From assembly GCA_900547035.1 (NCBI GenBank), contig URFM01000084.1, positions 1-8,366 on the forward strand: a stretch of DNA of 8,366 nucleotides, written 5' to 3'. Origin of the DNA: an uncultured Clostridium sp. GTDB taxonomy: Bacteria > Bacillota > Clostridia > Lachnospirales > Lachnospiraceae. Made by a program: the position numbers and the translations under genes. The notes beneath the pieces are model-generated. The model was not told the origin of the DNA. It saw only the letters and a list, made by a program, of their open reading frames with translations, and made no database searches. Within the stretch, counting starts at the first letter, position 1; each line of letters starts with the position of its first letter. Of this stretch, positions 1 through 6,809 are shown in pieces.

Positions 1-2
1 GC

Positions 3-2621
3 GGCGTCTGCCAGTTAAGTGACGAGCAGTTCGGAGCCATTGTCCGGGATTTTCAGGTGAAGGCGGAGAAGAAGGAGAGGGGGGAGCGGGTCAGGCCGGT
101 GATGCAGCTGCTGGCCATGAACGTGTTAAGCCTCCATACGCCAAAGGGCCTGTATGTGCTGGCCTACCGGAAGCTCTACCTGGATGTGAAGGAAAAATGC
201 ATGCGCCCGGACGGCCATATTACCGTCTGCACGGAATTTACTATCAACGGAGAGAGGGAGAGCATCCGCCGCTTCCTGGACGGGGAGGACTATGAGCTGC
301 TGGAGGATTTTGAGAAAAATCAGGAGGCGGTTAAGGACGCCCTGACCAGGGCAATGAACGGAAGGGGTTTCGGGGTGGACGACGTTCCCTACGTCATTGG
401 CCTGGGAATGGACGTCAGTTTGGACCTTCACAAAGAGTACGGCGGGATTCTGAAGATGTTTCAGGAGGATGCAGCCACAGTCCCCATCCGGGCATTTTTC
501 GGACAGCTTTTAAACCGCCCCAGAAGCGGCCGCACCCTGCCCACCGCCCTGATGAACCGGAAGGTGAATTTGGACCAGCTCCTGGCCATCCATAATGCCA
601 TGCAGTATCCCCTGGCCTATATCCAGGGGCCGCCGGGAACGGGAAAGACCAATACCATACTGAATACCATTGTGACCGCTTTTTTTAACGAAAAGACGGT
701 TTTGTTTGCCTCCTACAACAATCATCCCATCGACGGAGTGTGTGAAAAGCTTTCGTCCCTGACCTATAGGGGGAGGCCCATCCTGTTTCCCATCATCCGC
801 CTGGGAAATCAGGAGAAAATGAAAGAGGCCTTAAAGCGCATCCGGTATGCCTACGAGGAGGCCGCGAAGATTCCGATTTTTTCCTCCACCCTGGAGCGCA
901 ACAAGGACGACCGGATTCAGCGGACACGCCGGCTGTCCCAGCTTTTAAAGCAGTATGATGATGTGCTGGAATTGAAGGAGCGGCGGGAGACCATCCGGAG
1001 GCTTCTGGACTATGACGAACGCCAGGGACTGTCCCCTCAGCGGCTCCCCTTTGAGGCGGATTTGAGGGGACGTCAGCTGAGACGGGTGGAAACTCAGATT
1101 GAAAAGGCGGGAGAGATTACCAACGAAGCGGCTCTGAGCCTGCTGGCGGACGACCAGGAGGAGCTGAAAAAATATCTCTATTACACCTCGGCCAGCTACA
1201 TGAAGCGATTGGACGAGCCCCGGTTTGAGCAGTTAAAAGAGATTGTGTATCTGGGGGATTCCGACCAGCAGCTGCAGGCATTTGGGGAGTATTTGTCCCA
1301 AAAAGAGAACTTAAGCTGCTTTCAGAGGTTATTTCCGGTGATTGCCACCACCTGCATCTCCGCCCACAGGCTGGGACCGCCGGAATGCCTGTTCGATATG
1401 ACCATTATGGACGAGGCCAGCCAGTGCAATACCGCGGTGGCCCTGGTGCCGGTCCTAAGGGGGAAAAAGCTGATGCTGGTGGGGGACCCCCAGCAGCTGA
1501 ATCCGGTAATCCTACTTGGCGAAGGGGACAATGAAAAGCTGATGAAGAAGTACGGGATTTCACCGGAATATGACTACCGGAAGAATTCCATTTATAAAAC
1601 ATTTCTGGCCTGTGATGCGGTCAGCGACGAGGTCCTGCTGCGCTATCATTACCGGTGCAGTCCGAAAATCATTGATTTCAATAATCAGAAGTATTATCAT
1701 TCCAGACTGAAAATCTGTACGGAGTCCGGGCAGGAACAGCCCCTGGTTTACGTAGATGTAACTGACGACCGGACGGAACAGAAAAACACGGCTCCCGGGG
1801 AGATTGAGCAGATTGTCCGGTACGCAGAGGCCCACAAGGATAAAACCATCGGGGTGATTACGCCTTTTGTGAATCAGAAAAATGCCATTGAAAAACGGCT
1901 GAAAGAGGAGGGATTGGACCAGGTTGTCTGCGGCACCGTCCACGCCTTCCAGGGGGACGAAAAGGACGTGATTCTCTTTTCCACCGCGATTACCGGTCAG
2001 ACGGGGGAGGGAACCTACGGCTGGCTGAAAAATAACCGGGAGCTGATTAACGTGGCGGTGTCCCGGGCCAGGGAGCAGCTGATTGTCCTGTCCAATACCA
2101 GGAACCTGGAGCGCCTTCACAAGCAGGAGGAAGAGGACGACTTCTACGACCTGGTCCAATACGTCCGGACCAACGGGACGTCCAGGGTGACGCCCCGGAA
2201 CACCGCCTCCAGAGCCCTGGGAATCAAGCCCTACAGCACGGCCACGGAGGAGGCCTTCCTTACTACCCTGAACCATGCCCTGGACAATCTCTGGCTGTCC
2301 CAAAACCGTTTCTCCGTGGAGAAGGAGGTGGCGGTTTCCCAGGTGTTTGAGGACAATTTAAGCTGCAGCGACCTGTTCTATACCGGGAGATTTGACTTTG
2401 TGGTGTATGAGAGGAACAGCCAGCGCAAATACCCGGTCCTGGTCATTGAGCTGGACGGCCGGGAGCACTATGGCAATGAAATCGTCATGGCCCGGGACCG
2501 CAAAAAGGAGGAAATCTGCCGGGCCCATGACATGGAACTCATCCGGGTGGAAAATTCCTACGCCAGAAGGTATCAGCACATCAAGCGGATTCTGGAGGCC
2601 TATTTCGCGGCCGCCAGATAG
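3..2621 (+). CDS. SF1 (COG1112/Upf1-Dna2-like) helicase with C-terminal DUF2726-like nuclease domain, 5' partial
   Basis: Predicted ATP-dependent DNA or RNA helicase fused to a nuclease. Numbering from the GTG at 57: Walker A GPPGTGKT at 191-198, Walker B DEAS at 452-455, motif III GDPQQL at 476-481, a motif IV-like RYHYRCSP just after 535, motif V GTVHAFQGDEKD at 626-637 and motif VI NVAVSRARE at 665-673. A charged helical insertion lies between motifs I and II (about 240-400). The last 100 residues resemble DUF2726, a PD-(D/E)XK-type fold: D780, E798-x-D800 in IELDG, then D814 and K816/K817. The GTG at 57 has no good ribosome binding site, and the same frame is open to base 3 with coding-like sequence (LSDEQFGAIVRDFQ), so I treat the gene as truncated by the window edge. 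No terminator is visible after the stop. Whether it acts on DNA or RNA, and whether it serves defence or repair, cannot be told from the sequence. Confidence 0.88.
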   Translation, partial: GVCQLSDEQFGAIVRDFQVKAEKKERGERVRPVMQLLAMNVLSLHTPKGLYVLAYRKLYLDVKEKCMRPDGHITVCTEFTINGERESIRRFLDGEDYELLEDFEKNQEAVKDALTRAMNGRGFGVDDVPYVIGLGMDVSLDLHKEYGGILKMFQEDAATVPIRAFFGQLLNRPRSGRTLPTALMNRKVNLDQLLAIHNAMQYPLAYIQGPPGTGKTNTILNTIVTAFFNEKTVLFASYNNHPIDGVCEKLSSLTYRGRPILFPIIRLGNQEKMKEALKRIRYAYEEAAKIPIFSSTLERNKDDRIQRTRRLSQLLKQYDDVLELKERRETIRRLLDYDERQGLSPQRLPFEADLRGRQLRRVETQIEKAGEITNEAALSLLADDQEELKKYLYYTSASYMKRLDEPRFEQLKEIVYLGDSDQQLQAFGEYLSQKENLSCFQRLFPVIATTCISAHRLGPPECLFDMTIMDEASQCNTAVALVPVLRGKKLMLVGDPQQLNPVILLGEGDNEKLMKKYGISPEYDYRKNSIYKTFLACDAVSDEVLLRYHYRCSPKIIDFNNQKYYHSRLKICTESGQEQPLVYVDVTDDRTEQKNTAPGEIEQIVRYAEAHKDKTIGVITPFVNQKNAIEKRLKEEGLDQVVCGTVHAFQGDEKDVILFSTAITGQTGEGTYGWLKNNRELINVAVSRAREQLIVLSNTRNLERLHKQEEEDDFYDLVQYVRTNGTSRVTPRNTASRALGIKPYSTATEEAFLTTLNHALDNLWLSQNRFSVEKEVAVSQVFEDNLSCSDLFYTGRFDFVVYERNSQRKYPVLVIELDGREHYGNEIVMARDRKKEEICRAHDMELIRVENSYARRYQHIKRILEAYFAAAR

Positions 2622-2838
2622 TCCTCGGCCGGATGAAACGTTTCGGACTCCGGATAGCCCACGGTCAGGTAAAATCGTTCACGATTTTGATATATTCTTT
2701 GGCGTGGTAGGGAATGTAGCTGCCCTTTCGGAAGGCGGCCACAAAATCCACCGTAGTGCAGGGGTCCCCCACGGAGAAACAGGCCAGCTTTTTGCCGGGA
2801 GAGATGTTGAGGGGGAGGAGCGGAGCATAGAAAACGGA
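2600..2838 (-). pseudogene. Decayed C-terminal remnant, LysR-type regulator substrate-binding domain tail (tentative)
   Basis: On the minus strand, from about 2838 to the TGA at 2665-2667, one frame reads as convincing protein: it begins SVFYAPLLPLNISPGKKLAC and runs on through VDFVAAFRKGSYIPYHAKEY. The pattern of a variable strand, 'FVAAFRKG', then a helix 'AKEYIKIV' is what I expect at the end of a LysR substrate-binding domain. The frame stops at ND-F-T-stop. Restoring one T in the TTTT run (AAAA at 2671-2674 on the plus strand) gives a continuation FYLTVGYPESETFHPAEDYL and a stop at 2600-2602, overlapping the helicase 3' end. There is no start codon, helix-turn-helix or upstream domain; upstream the frame meets a TAA near 2902. 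An alternative is the tail of the missing ABC substrate-binding protein, since it lies on the same strand just downstream of the permease. Confidence 0.5.
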
Positions 2839-2866
2839 ACTGTCTGTTTGTAGGCAGGCAGTTCCG
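2831..2866 (-). terminator. Rho-independent terminator of the ABC transporter operon
   Basis: A 12-bp stem, CGGAACTGTCTG (2835-2846) with CAGGCAGTTCCG (2855-2866), contains one G-U type mismatch and closes an 8-base loop. On the minus strand it is followed directly by TTTT (AAAA at 2831-2834 on plus). It sits about 72 bases after the permease stop, which suits an operon terminator. The plus strand has no T-run right after the stem, so it is a poor terminator for the helicase. Confidence 0.65.
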
Positions 2867-2938
2867 GCGGTTGGCTTAATCGGTTTTAAGGAGCCAGTTG
2901 GTTAGAGTTTTAGCATCTCCCTCCCGTTGCGCGTTCCG

Positions 2939-3742
2939 TTACTTTAGCCTTTTTTCCACCAAAGCAATACACTGATAGAGAACCACGGACAGCAGGCACA
3001 AAACCACAATGGAAGTAACGACCATCGTCATGGCGAAGGTCTGTGACCCATAAGTAATCAAATACCCCAGCCCGGCTTTGGAGGAGAGAAACTCCCCGAT
3101 GATGACCCCTACCAGGCAGAGGCCGATATTGACCTTCATATTGCTGATAATCATGGGCAGGGAGCCGGGGAGGAGAACTTTGAACAGCACATCTTTTTTG
3201 GTGCCGCCAAGAGAATAAATCAGCTTAATTTGGTCCTGGTCCAGGGAGGCGAATCCGGTGTAGAGGGTGAGGATGGAGCCAAAGAGTGCCACGGAAACGG
3301 CGGCCACAATGATGGTATTCATATTATTTCCCAGCCATACAATTAAAAGGGGGGCTAATGCGGATTTAGGCAGACTGTTCAGCATGACCAGGAAGGGTTC
3401 CAGGATTTCCGCCAGACTGCGGCAGGACCAGAGCAGCAGGGCAGCCACGAGTCCAAGGAAAACCACGGCAAAAAAGCTGACTAGGGTTTCCAGCAGGGTT
3501 ACGCCGGTGTGGAGAAACAAACTGCCGTCCTGAATCATATCTCTCAGACACAGAATAATCATAGAGGGGCTGCTGAAAATAAAACTGTCAATCCAGTCCC
3601 TAGAAGCTGAGAGTTCCCACAGGGCCAGCAGGAGCACGGTCATCATAATGCGGGTAATCTTAACTCTTCTGCGGTGGAGAAGCTCCTGGTTCAAGAAATC
3701 CTCCTGGGACTGAGAGGGGGAAATTTGGATTTTCTCATTCAT
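2939..3742 (-). CDS. ABC transporter permease, nitrate/sulfonate/taurine (SsuC/TauC) type
   Basis: Integral membrane subunit of a BPD-type importer, 267 residues, the usual size for this family. I see about six hydrophobic segments (roughly 31-47, 82-106, 113-137, 143-163, 195-216, 236-258). The stretch LNSLPKSALAPLLIVWLG (121-138) is typical of SsuC/TauC permeases. The cytoplasmic coupling (EAA-like) loop is at 176-192, YSLGGTKKDVLFKVLLP, followed later by GLGYLI (224-229). The ATG overlaps the end of the upstream ATPase gene by 8 bases, so the two are almost certainly translationally coupled. Substrate cannot be assigned: relatives carry sulfonates, taurine, nitrate, riboflavin or thiamine precursors, and the binding protein that would set specificity is not here. 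Confidence 0.9.
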   Translation of the reverse strand: MNEKIQISPSQSQEDFLNQELLHRRRVKITRIMMTVLLLALWELSASRDWIDSFIFSSPSMIILCLRDMIQDGSLFLHTGVTLLETLVSFFAVVFLGLVAALLLWSCRSLAEILEPFLVMLNSLPKSALAPLLIVWLGNNMNTIIVAAVSVALFGSILTLYTGFASLDQDQIKLIYSLGGTKKDVLFKVLLPGSLPMIISNMKVNIGLCLVGVIIGEFLSSKAGLGYLITYGSQTFAMTMVVTSIVVLCLLSVVLYQCIALVEKRLK

Positions 3743-4499
3743 CGGTCTTCAACTCCTTCCATACCTGATTAAAATAAGCGGAAAATTCCGGACAGTTCCT
3801 CCGGTCCAGAGGACGCATGGCCCCAGGAAATTCAATGGGGAGAATCGCTTTCACTCGGCCGGGCCTGGGAGTGAGAATCAGAATGTGGTCGGCAACACTG
3901 ATGGCTTCCGAAAGGTCATGAGTTACCAGAATGGCGGTTTTTCCCTCCTTCCGCAGGATTGCGCTGATATCATCGCAGACAGAAAGCCTGGTCTGGTAGT
4001 CCAGAGCGGAAAAAGGCTCATCCAATAAGAGAAGGTCCGGTTTTAAAGCCAGAGTTCGGATGAGAGCGGCCCTCTGGCGCATCCCACCGGAAAGCTCTGA
4101 GGGTTTAGAGTATTCAAACCCTTTTAATCCATAGGTATTCAGCATTTCACGCAGAGTTTTCAGGGAATCGGAATCCATACGTTTTTGTATTTCCAGTCCA
4201 AGAGAAACGTTGGATAAGATAGTTCGCCACTCAAAAAGATGATCCTTCTGCAGCATATATCCCACGGTGCTCATATCCCGGGATAAAGGCGCGCCGTCCA
4301 GAAGGATTTCTCCCTGGTCCGGCAGAAGCAGCCCGCAGAGAAGAGAAAGAAGGGTGGATTTTCCGCAGCCGGAAGGCCCTACAATGGACAGAAACTGGCC
4401 GGATTCCACCGAAAAAGATATATCAGAAAGGGCCAGCGTCTCACCCTCCAGAGAGTGGTAGGAGTAGCTGACCCCGCGTACTTCCAATTTGGCAGTCAT
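3735..4499 (-). CDS. ABC transporter ATP-binding protein, nitrate/sulfonate/taurine (SsuB/TauB) type
   Basis: Nucleotide-binding subunit that powers the permease encoded next to it; 254 residues, full length. Walker A GPSGCGKST at 41-49, Q-loop Q84, signature LSGGMRQR at 136-143, Walker B LLLLDEP at 156-162, D-loop SALD at 164-167 and H-loop H194 in VTHDLSEA are all intact, so it should be active. The signature's M in place of the usual Q (LSGGM) is common in SsuB/TauB relatives. The ATG is preceded by AAGGAG with a 7-base gap. It is the first gene of a two-gene operon ending at the terminator near 2835. No substrate-binding protein gene lies upstream; the next gene that way is a deacetylase-like protein with its own promoter. 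Confidence 0.93.
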   Translation of the reverse strand: MTAKLEVRGVSYSYHSLEGETLALSDISFSVESGQFLSIVGPSGCGKSTLLSLLCGLLLPDQGEILLDGAPLSRDMSTVGYMLQKDHLFEWRTILSNVSLGLEIQKRMDSDSLKTLREMLNTYGLKGFEYSKPSELSGGMRQRAALIRTLALKPDLLLLDEPFSALDYQTRLSVCDDISAILRKEGKTAILVTHDLSEAISVADHILILTPRPGRVKAILPIEFPGAMRPLDRRNCPEFSAYFNQVWKELKTDE

Positions 4500-4515
4500 G
4501 AGGAAGCTCCTTTCA

Positions 4516-4597
4516 GGTTCAGAGGTATTTTCTTGGTTTTATTATATGAACCGAAAGGAGGAACCGTTCGTCTGAGGATTGGTCAATCACAGGTTCC
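4516..4597. repeat. Cluster of GGTTC/GAACC inverted repeats around the ABC promoter
   Basis: Within 82 bases there are four copies: GGTTC at 4516-4520, GAACC at 4548-4552, GGAACC at 4560-4565 and GGTTCC at 4592-4597. The first pair brackets the -10 box; the second pair forms a 6-bp inverted repeat upstream of it, with a small GATT/AATC hairpin inside. They may be operator half-sites, or the outer pair may be a weak terminator for the deacetylase-like gene, whose stop is at 4622. Short repeats like this can also arise by chance. Confidence 0.3.
4541..4546 (-). promoter_or_regulatory. Perfect -10 box (TATAAT) for the ABC operon
   Basis: The minus strand carries TATAAT 41 bases before the ATPase start, which would put the transcript start near 4534. 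The -35 position (17-base spacing) reads GAACGG, far from TTGACA, so the promoter may need an activator or have a weak -35. GGTTC repeats surround it; they are listed separately. Confidence 0.4.
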
Positions 4598-4621
4598 GAG
4601 ACCAGGCCTTAATCCAAGACC

Positions 4622-6100
4622 TTAATACCATGTTACCGGGGTGGGCCTGGCGGAATCAAAGATATCGGCCGCGTCAAAAAGATCGGACAGATGTTTTTTG
4701 GCGGGATCCGTCTGGACCATATCCTCATAGAGACGATAGCCGTCCAGATTTCGCCTGGCCATACGGAAATGGTCCGTCCCCTTTTGCATCCAATAAGGTT
4801 TGCTGGCGTCCACGTTGCAGAAATACCGGAAACCTTTGGACATCAGATAGGCAAAACGGGGATTTTCCGATGTATAGGGGTGAAAATCGGAAATATCGTT
4901 GCCAAAGGGATAGAGTAAAATGTCCGTAGGACCGATGAGAGATTCCACCTCCGCTTCCCACTTGTCCGTGTCGGTGATAAAGCGGTCATCGGATATGGCA
5001 AAGGCGCCTGGATTATCCGCAGATACGCCCAGCTGAAGATGTCCCCAGCTATGGGAGGCCAGTTCCCATCCATTGTCCCGGAGGCACTGTGCTACCTCGG
5101 CTGCCTGTCTGCGGTCTTCCTCATAGGTAGGACTGTCGCTGTAGGAGGAAGCGGTCCGGTACCCCAGGATGCCCTGGTAACCGGTAAAAGCCAGAACAGC
5201 ACGCGCTCCCCGGTAGGAAAAATCCGGGTGCTCTTCAATAAAATCCTCCAGAATCGGCACCAGATCGTAGGAGCCTCTGGAGACCGTCCCGTCTGCCAAC
5301 GTCATTTCACAGGTAGGCTTCCCGTCATCGCCGATGACAATACGGGAAGCAAAGCCGTCATCCAGCATATAGTCGTAATAGCACAAATCGTCCTGGGACA
5401 TAACAAATGGCTTTTTCCCTTCAGGCAGCATGATTTTGCCGTAGACAAAGCTGGTATTTCCATTTTCATCGGTCTGCTCATAAGCAACATCATGAATCCG
5501 GACCAAAACGTATCCCTTCTCATACATGGCTTCCAGGATCTTTAAAAATTCATCTTTAGTGGTCATAACGGAATTATAGCCCTTGGAGTCAGCATCCCCG
5601 TCAAAGGCCCTGGAGGTATCCATAATCAGGGAGTGAAAAAAAACATGGGTAATCTGGGTGGGATCCGCCTCCACCAGAGAGGCTTTTGCAGTTTCATATC
5701 GGGAAATGGCCTCCTGCCCTCTGGAATCCGCGGCAGCCTGTTCATTTCCCTGAATCATCTGGATTGCCCGGTCATAATCATATCCGGCGGCCACCCGGTC
5801 CGCCTGGGAAATGAACTGGCTGATCTCGTCTGTTAAAGCGGCTGTCCCCTCTGAGGCGGCATCAGAAGAAGAGTCTTCTTCATGTGGTACGGAATCATCC
5901 GAACCAGAAGTAAGGGCGGCCGCCGGGACTGCAGGGGAAATGGATGAAGATTTCCGATGCAGCAGGAAACGGCTTGCAATGAAGATTCCGCCGCCTACCA
6001 GCGCTGTCAATATAAAAAGAACAAAGAATGTAGGCAAGTGCCGTGAAAGACGCCGCATCAGGCGCTGGTTTTTTCGTTTTCTATAATCATTTCTGCTCAT
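4622..6100 (-). CDS. Membrane-anchored polysaccharide deacetylase-like (NodB/CE4 fold) protein
   Basis: Predicted cell-surface carbohydrate esterase of 492 residues. A basic N-terminus (1-22) precedes one transmembrane segment (23-47), so the rest should face outside. A Ser/Asp/Glu-rich linker (50-85) and a helical stretch (88-145) follow, then the catalytic-type domain. Motif 1 reads SQDDLCYYDY (235-244) instead of the usual TFDDG, keeping the Asp pair. Motif 2, HSWGH (350-354), supplies the two metal-binding histidines. LYPFG (396-400) matches the later RxPFG/YPFG motif region. About 110 residues separate motifs 1 and 2, longer than in simple CE4 enzymes and including a predicted strand-rich insert (250-280). 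Start: ATG with GAGGG about 5 bases upstream. The substrate, such as peptidoglycan or a capsular glycan, is unknown. It appears monocistronic and is divergent from the HIT gene. Confidence 0.82.
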   Translation of the reverse strand: MSRNDYRKRKNQRLMRRLSRHLPTFFVLFILTALVGGGIFIASRFLLHRKSSSISPAVPAAALTSGSDDSVPHEEDSSSDAASEGTAALTDEISQFISQADRVAAGYDYDRAIQMIQGNEQAAADSRGQEAISRYETAKASLVEADPTQITHVFFHSLIMDTSRAFDGDADSKGYNSVMTTKDEFLKILEAMYEKGYVLVRIHDVAYEQTDENGNTSFVYGKIMLPEGKKPFVMSQDDLCYYDYMLDDGFASRIVIGDDGKPTCEMTLADGTVSRGSYDLVPILEDFIEEHPDFSYRGARAVLAFTGYQGILGYRTASSYSDSPTYEEDRRQAAEVAQCLRDNGWELASHSWGHLQLGVSADNPGAFAISDDRFITDTDKWEAEVESLIGPTDILLYPFGNDISDFHPYTSENPRFAYLMSKGFRYFCNVDASKPYWMQKGTDHFRMARRNLDGYRLYEDMVQTDPAKKHLSDLFDAADIFDSARPTPVTWY

Positions 6101-6140
6101 AATACCCTCATTTAAATAATATTTGAAATTTGGTATCCAT

Positions 6141-6149
6141 AGTATATCA
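6141..6149 (-). promoter_or_regulatory. Extended -10 promoter for the deacetylase-like gene
   Basis: The minus strand reads TGATATACT: a TATACT box preceded by TGn, the extended -10 form that tolerates a poor -35. The start site would be near 6134, leaving a leader of about 34 bases before the ATG at 6100. The -35 position has no good match. Confidence 0.4.
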
Positions 6150-6171
6150 TGAAATGTCTGATGATGGTATA

Positions 6172-6185
6172 CCTATTTAAATAGG
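6172..6185. repeat. Perfect 14-bp palindrome CCTATTTAAATAGG, possible operator
   Basis: The sequence is its own reverse complement over all 14 bases. Its core ATTTAAATA (6175-6183) occurs again at 6110-6118, on the other side of the divergent promoter region. The palindrome sits just upstream of the HIT -35 box, and the second copy lies in the leader of the deacetylase-like gene. That placement would suit one regulator controlling both directions. AT-rich sequence makes chance palindromes more likely. Confidence 0.35.
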
Positions 6186-6187
6186 AA

Positions 6188-6216
6188 TTGAATTCCAGAT
6201 GGGTTAGTGGTATTCT
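6188..6216 (+). promoter_or_regulatory. Promoter for the HIT gene (TTGAAT-17-TATTCT, extended -10)
   Basis: TTGAAT at 6188-6193, a 17-base spacer, and TATTCT at 6211-6216 with TGG directly before it (extended -10). The predicted start near 6223 gives a leader of about 40 bases. The -35 box overlaps a TTG that could otherwise be taken as the gene's start, which argues against that start. Confidence 0.6.
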
Positions 6217-6244
6217 AAAGATGTCTTTGGACATGAATATTTCA

Positions 6245-6254
6245 GAAGGAGAGG
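6245..6254 (+). promoter_or_regulatory. Ribosome binding site that sets the HIT gene start
   Basis: GAAGGAGAGG lies 8 bases before the ATG at 6263. No comparable site precedes the in-frame TTG at 6188 or the ATGs at 6221 and 6233, so 6263 is the likely start. Confidence 0.7.
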
Positions 6255-6262
6255 TTTCATCT

Positions 6263-6706
6263 ATGGAAGAGCTGAAGAAAGATCCAAATTGCGCCTATTG
6301 TATGCAGGGAGAACTGGTTGCCAAGTTCGCCTATCCGGTATGCCAGATGGATACTGGTTTTCTGTATGTATTTAAGGAGCAGAGTAAGAGAGGCCGTGTG
6401 GTTCTGGCGCACAACAAACATGTCAGTGAACTGATTGATCTCACTGATGAAGAGAGAAATGCCTTCTTTGCCGATGTGGCCAAGGTTTCCAGAGCCGTTC
6501 ATGCGGTGTTTCATCCGGACAAGGTGAATTACGGCGCTTATGGAGATACGGGCTGCCATCTGCATTTTCATATCGTTCCCAAGTACAAGGGAGGAGAAGA
6601 GTGGGGCGGAACCTTTGAAATGAACAGCGGACGCACCATTTTGACGGATGCAGAGTACGAGGAGATGGCTGAGGCCATTCGTCAGGCGTTAAAAGAACAG
6701 GGCTGA
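6263..6706 (+). CDS. HIT-family nucleotide hydrolase/transferase
   Basis: Small cytoplasmic histidine-triad protein of 147 residues. The triad GCHLHFHIVP places the histidines at 99, 101 and 103; the middle one is expected to be the nucleophile on nucleoside phosphoramidates or dinucleoside polyphosphates. A CAYC pair (10-13) near the N-terminus suggests a zinc site with a histidine further on, as in many bacterial HIT proteins. VVLAHNKHVSELIDLTDEE (46-64) is the usual conserved segment after the first strands. The start at 6263 was chosen over an in-frame TTG at 6188 because of the ribosome binding site and because the promoter overlaps the TTG. The gene stands alone, with its own promoter and a strong terminator. 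The exact substrate cannot be named. Confidence 0.9.
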   Translation: MEELKKDPNCAYCMQGELVAKFAYPVCQMDTGFLYVFKEQSKRGRVVLAHNKHVSELIDLTDEERNAFFADVAKVSRAVHAVFHPDKVNYGAYGDTGCHLHFHIVPKYKGGEEWGGTFEMNSGRTILTDAEYEEMAEAIRQALKEQG

Positions 6707-6748
6707 TAATCAGAAAATAATGAATCCCGGAAAAGAAAAACAATATAG

Positions 6749-6801
6749 AAGGCCGCTTCGCCCGGAACCGGAATGATCTGAATGGCGGAGCGGCCTTTTT
6801 T
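6749..6801 (+). terminator. Rho-independent terminator after the HIT gene
   Basis: A 14-bp stem, AAGGCCGCTTCGCC (6749-6762) with GGCGGAGCGGCCTT (6784-6797), has one wobble pair and a 21-base loop, and ends in TTTTTT (6796-6801). It is GC-rich and begins about 40 bases after the stop codon. It separates the HIT gene from the carboxypeptidase gene. Confidence 0.85.
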
Positions 6802-6809
6802 AGCAGCGG

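Noticed and set aside
1560..2303. A 247-codon minus-strand ORF inside the helicase gene.
   Set aside because: It is fully antisense to intact helicase motifs, lacks any recognisable domain, and is expected from GC-rich codon bias.
2392..2853. A 153-codon plus-strand ORF covering the helicase 3' end and the following gap.
   Set aside because: Its first half is the helicase in another frame, and its second half is antisense to the gene remnant. The composition does not look like a real protein.
2890..2925. AGTTGGTTAGAG at 2896-2907 matches a typical tRNA D-loop.
   Set aside because: The flanking bases do not form a D-stem, and there is no anticodon stem, T-loop (GTTCRANNC) or acceptor stem at the expected distances. 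At most a chance match or tiny fragment.
4505..4530. The minus-strand leader of the ABC operon contains CTGAACCTGA, like part of a TPP riboswitch (THI box), attractive because thiamine-precursor importers are in this ABC family.
   Set aside because: The other conserved elements (the GGCTGAGA segment and the TGGATAATGCCAGCG-like segment) are missing, and the leader is only about 35 bases long.
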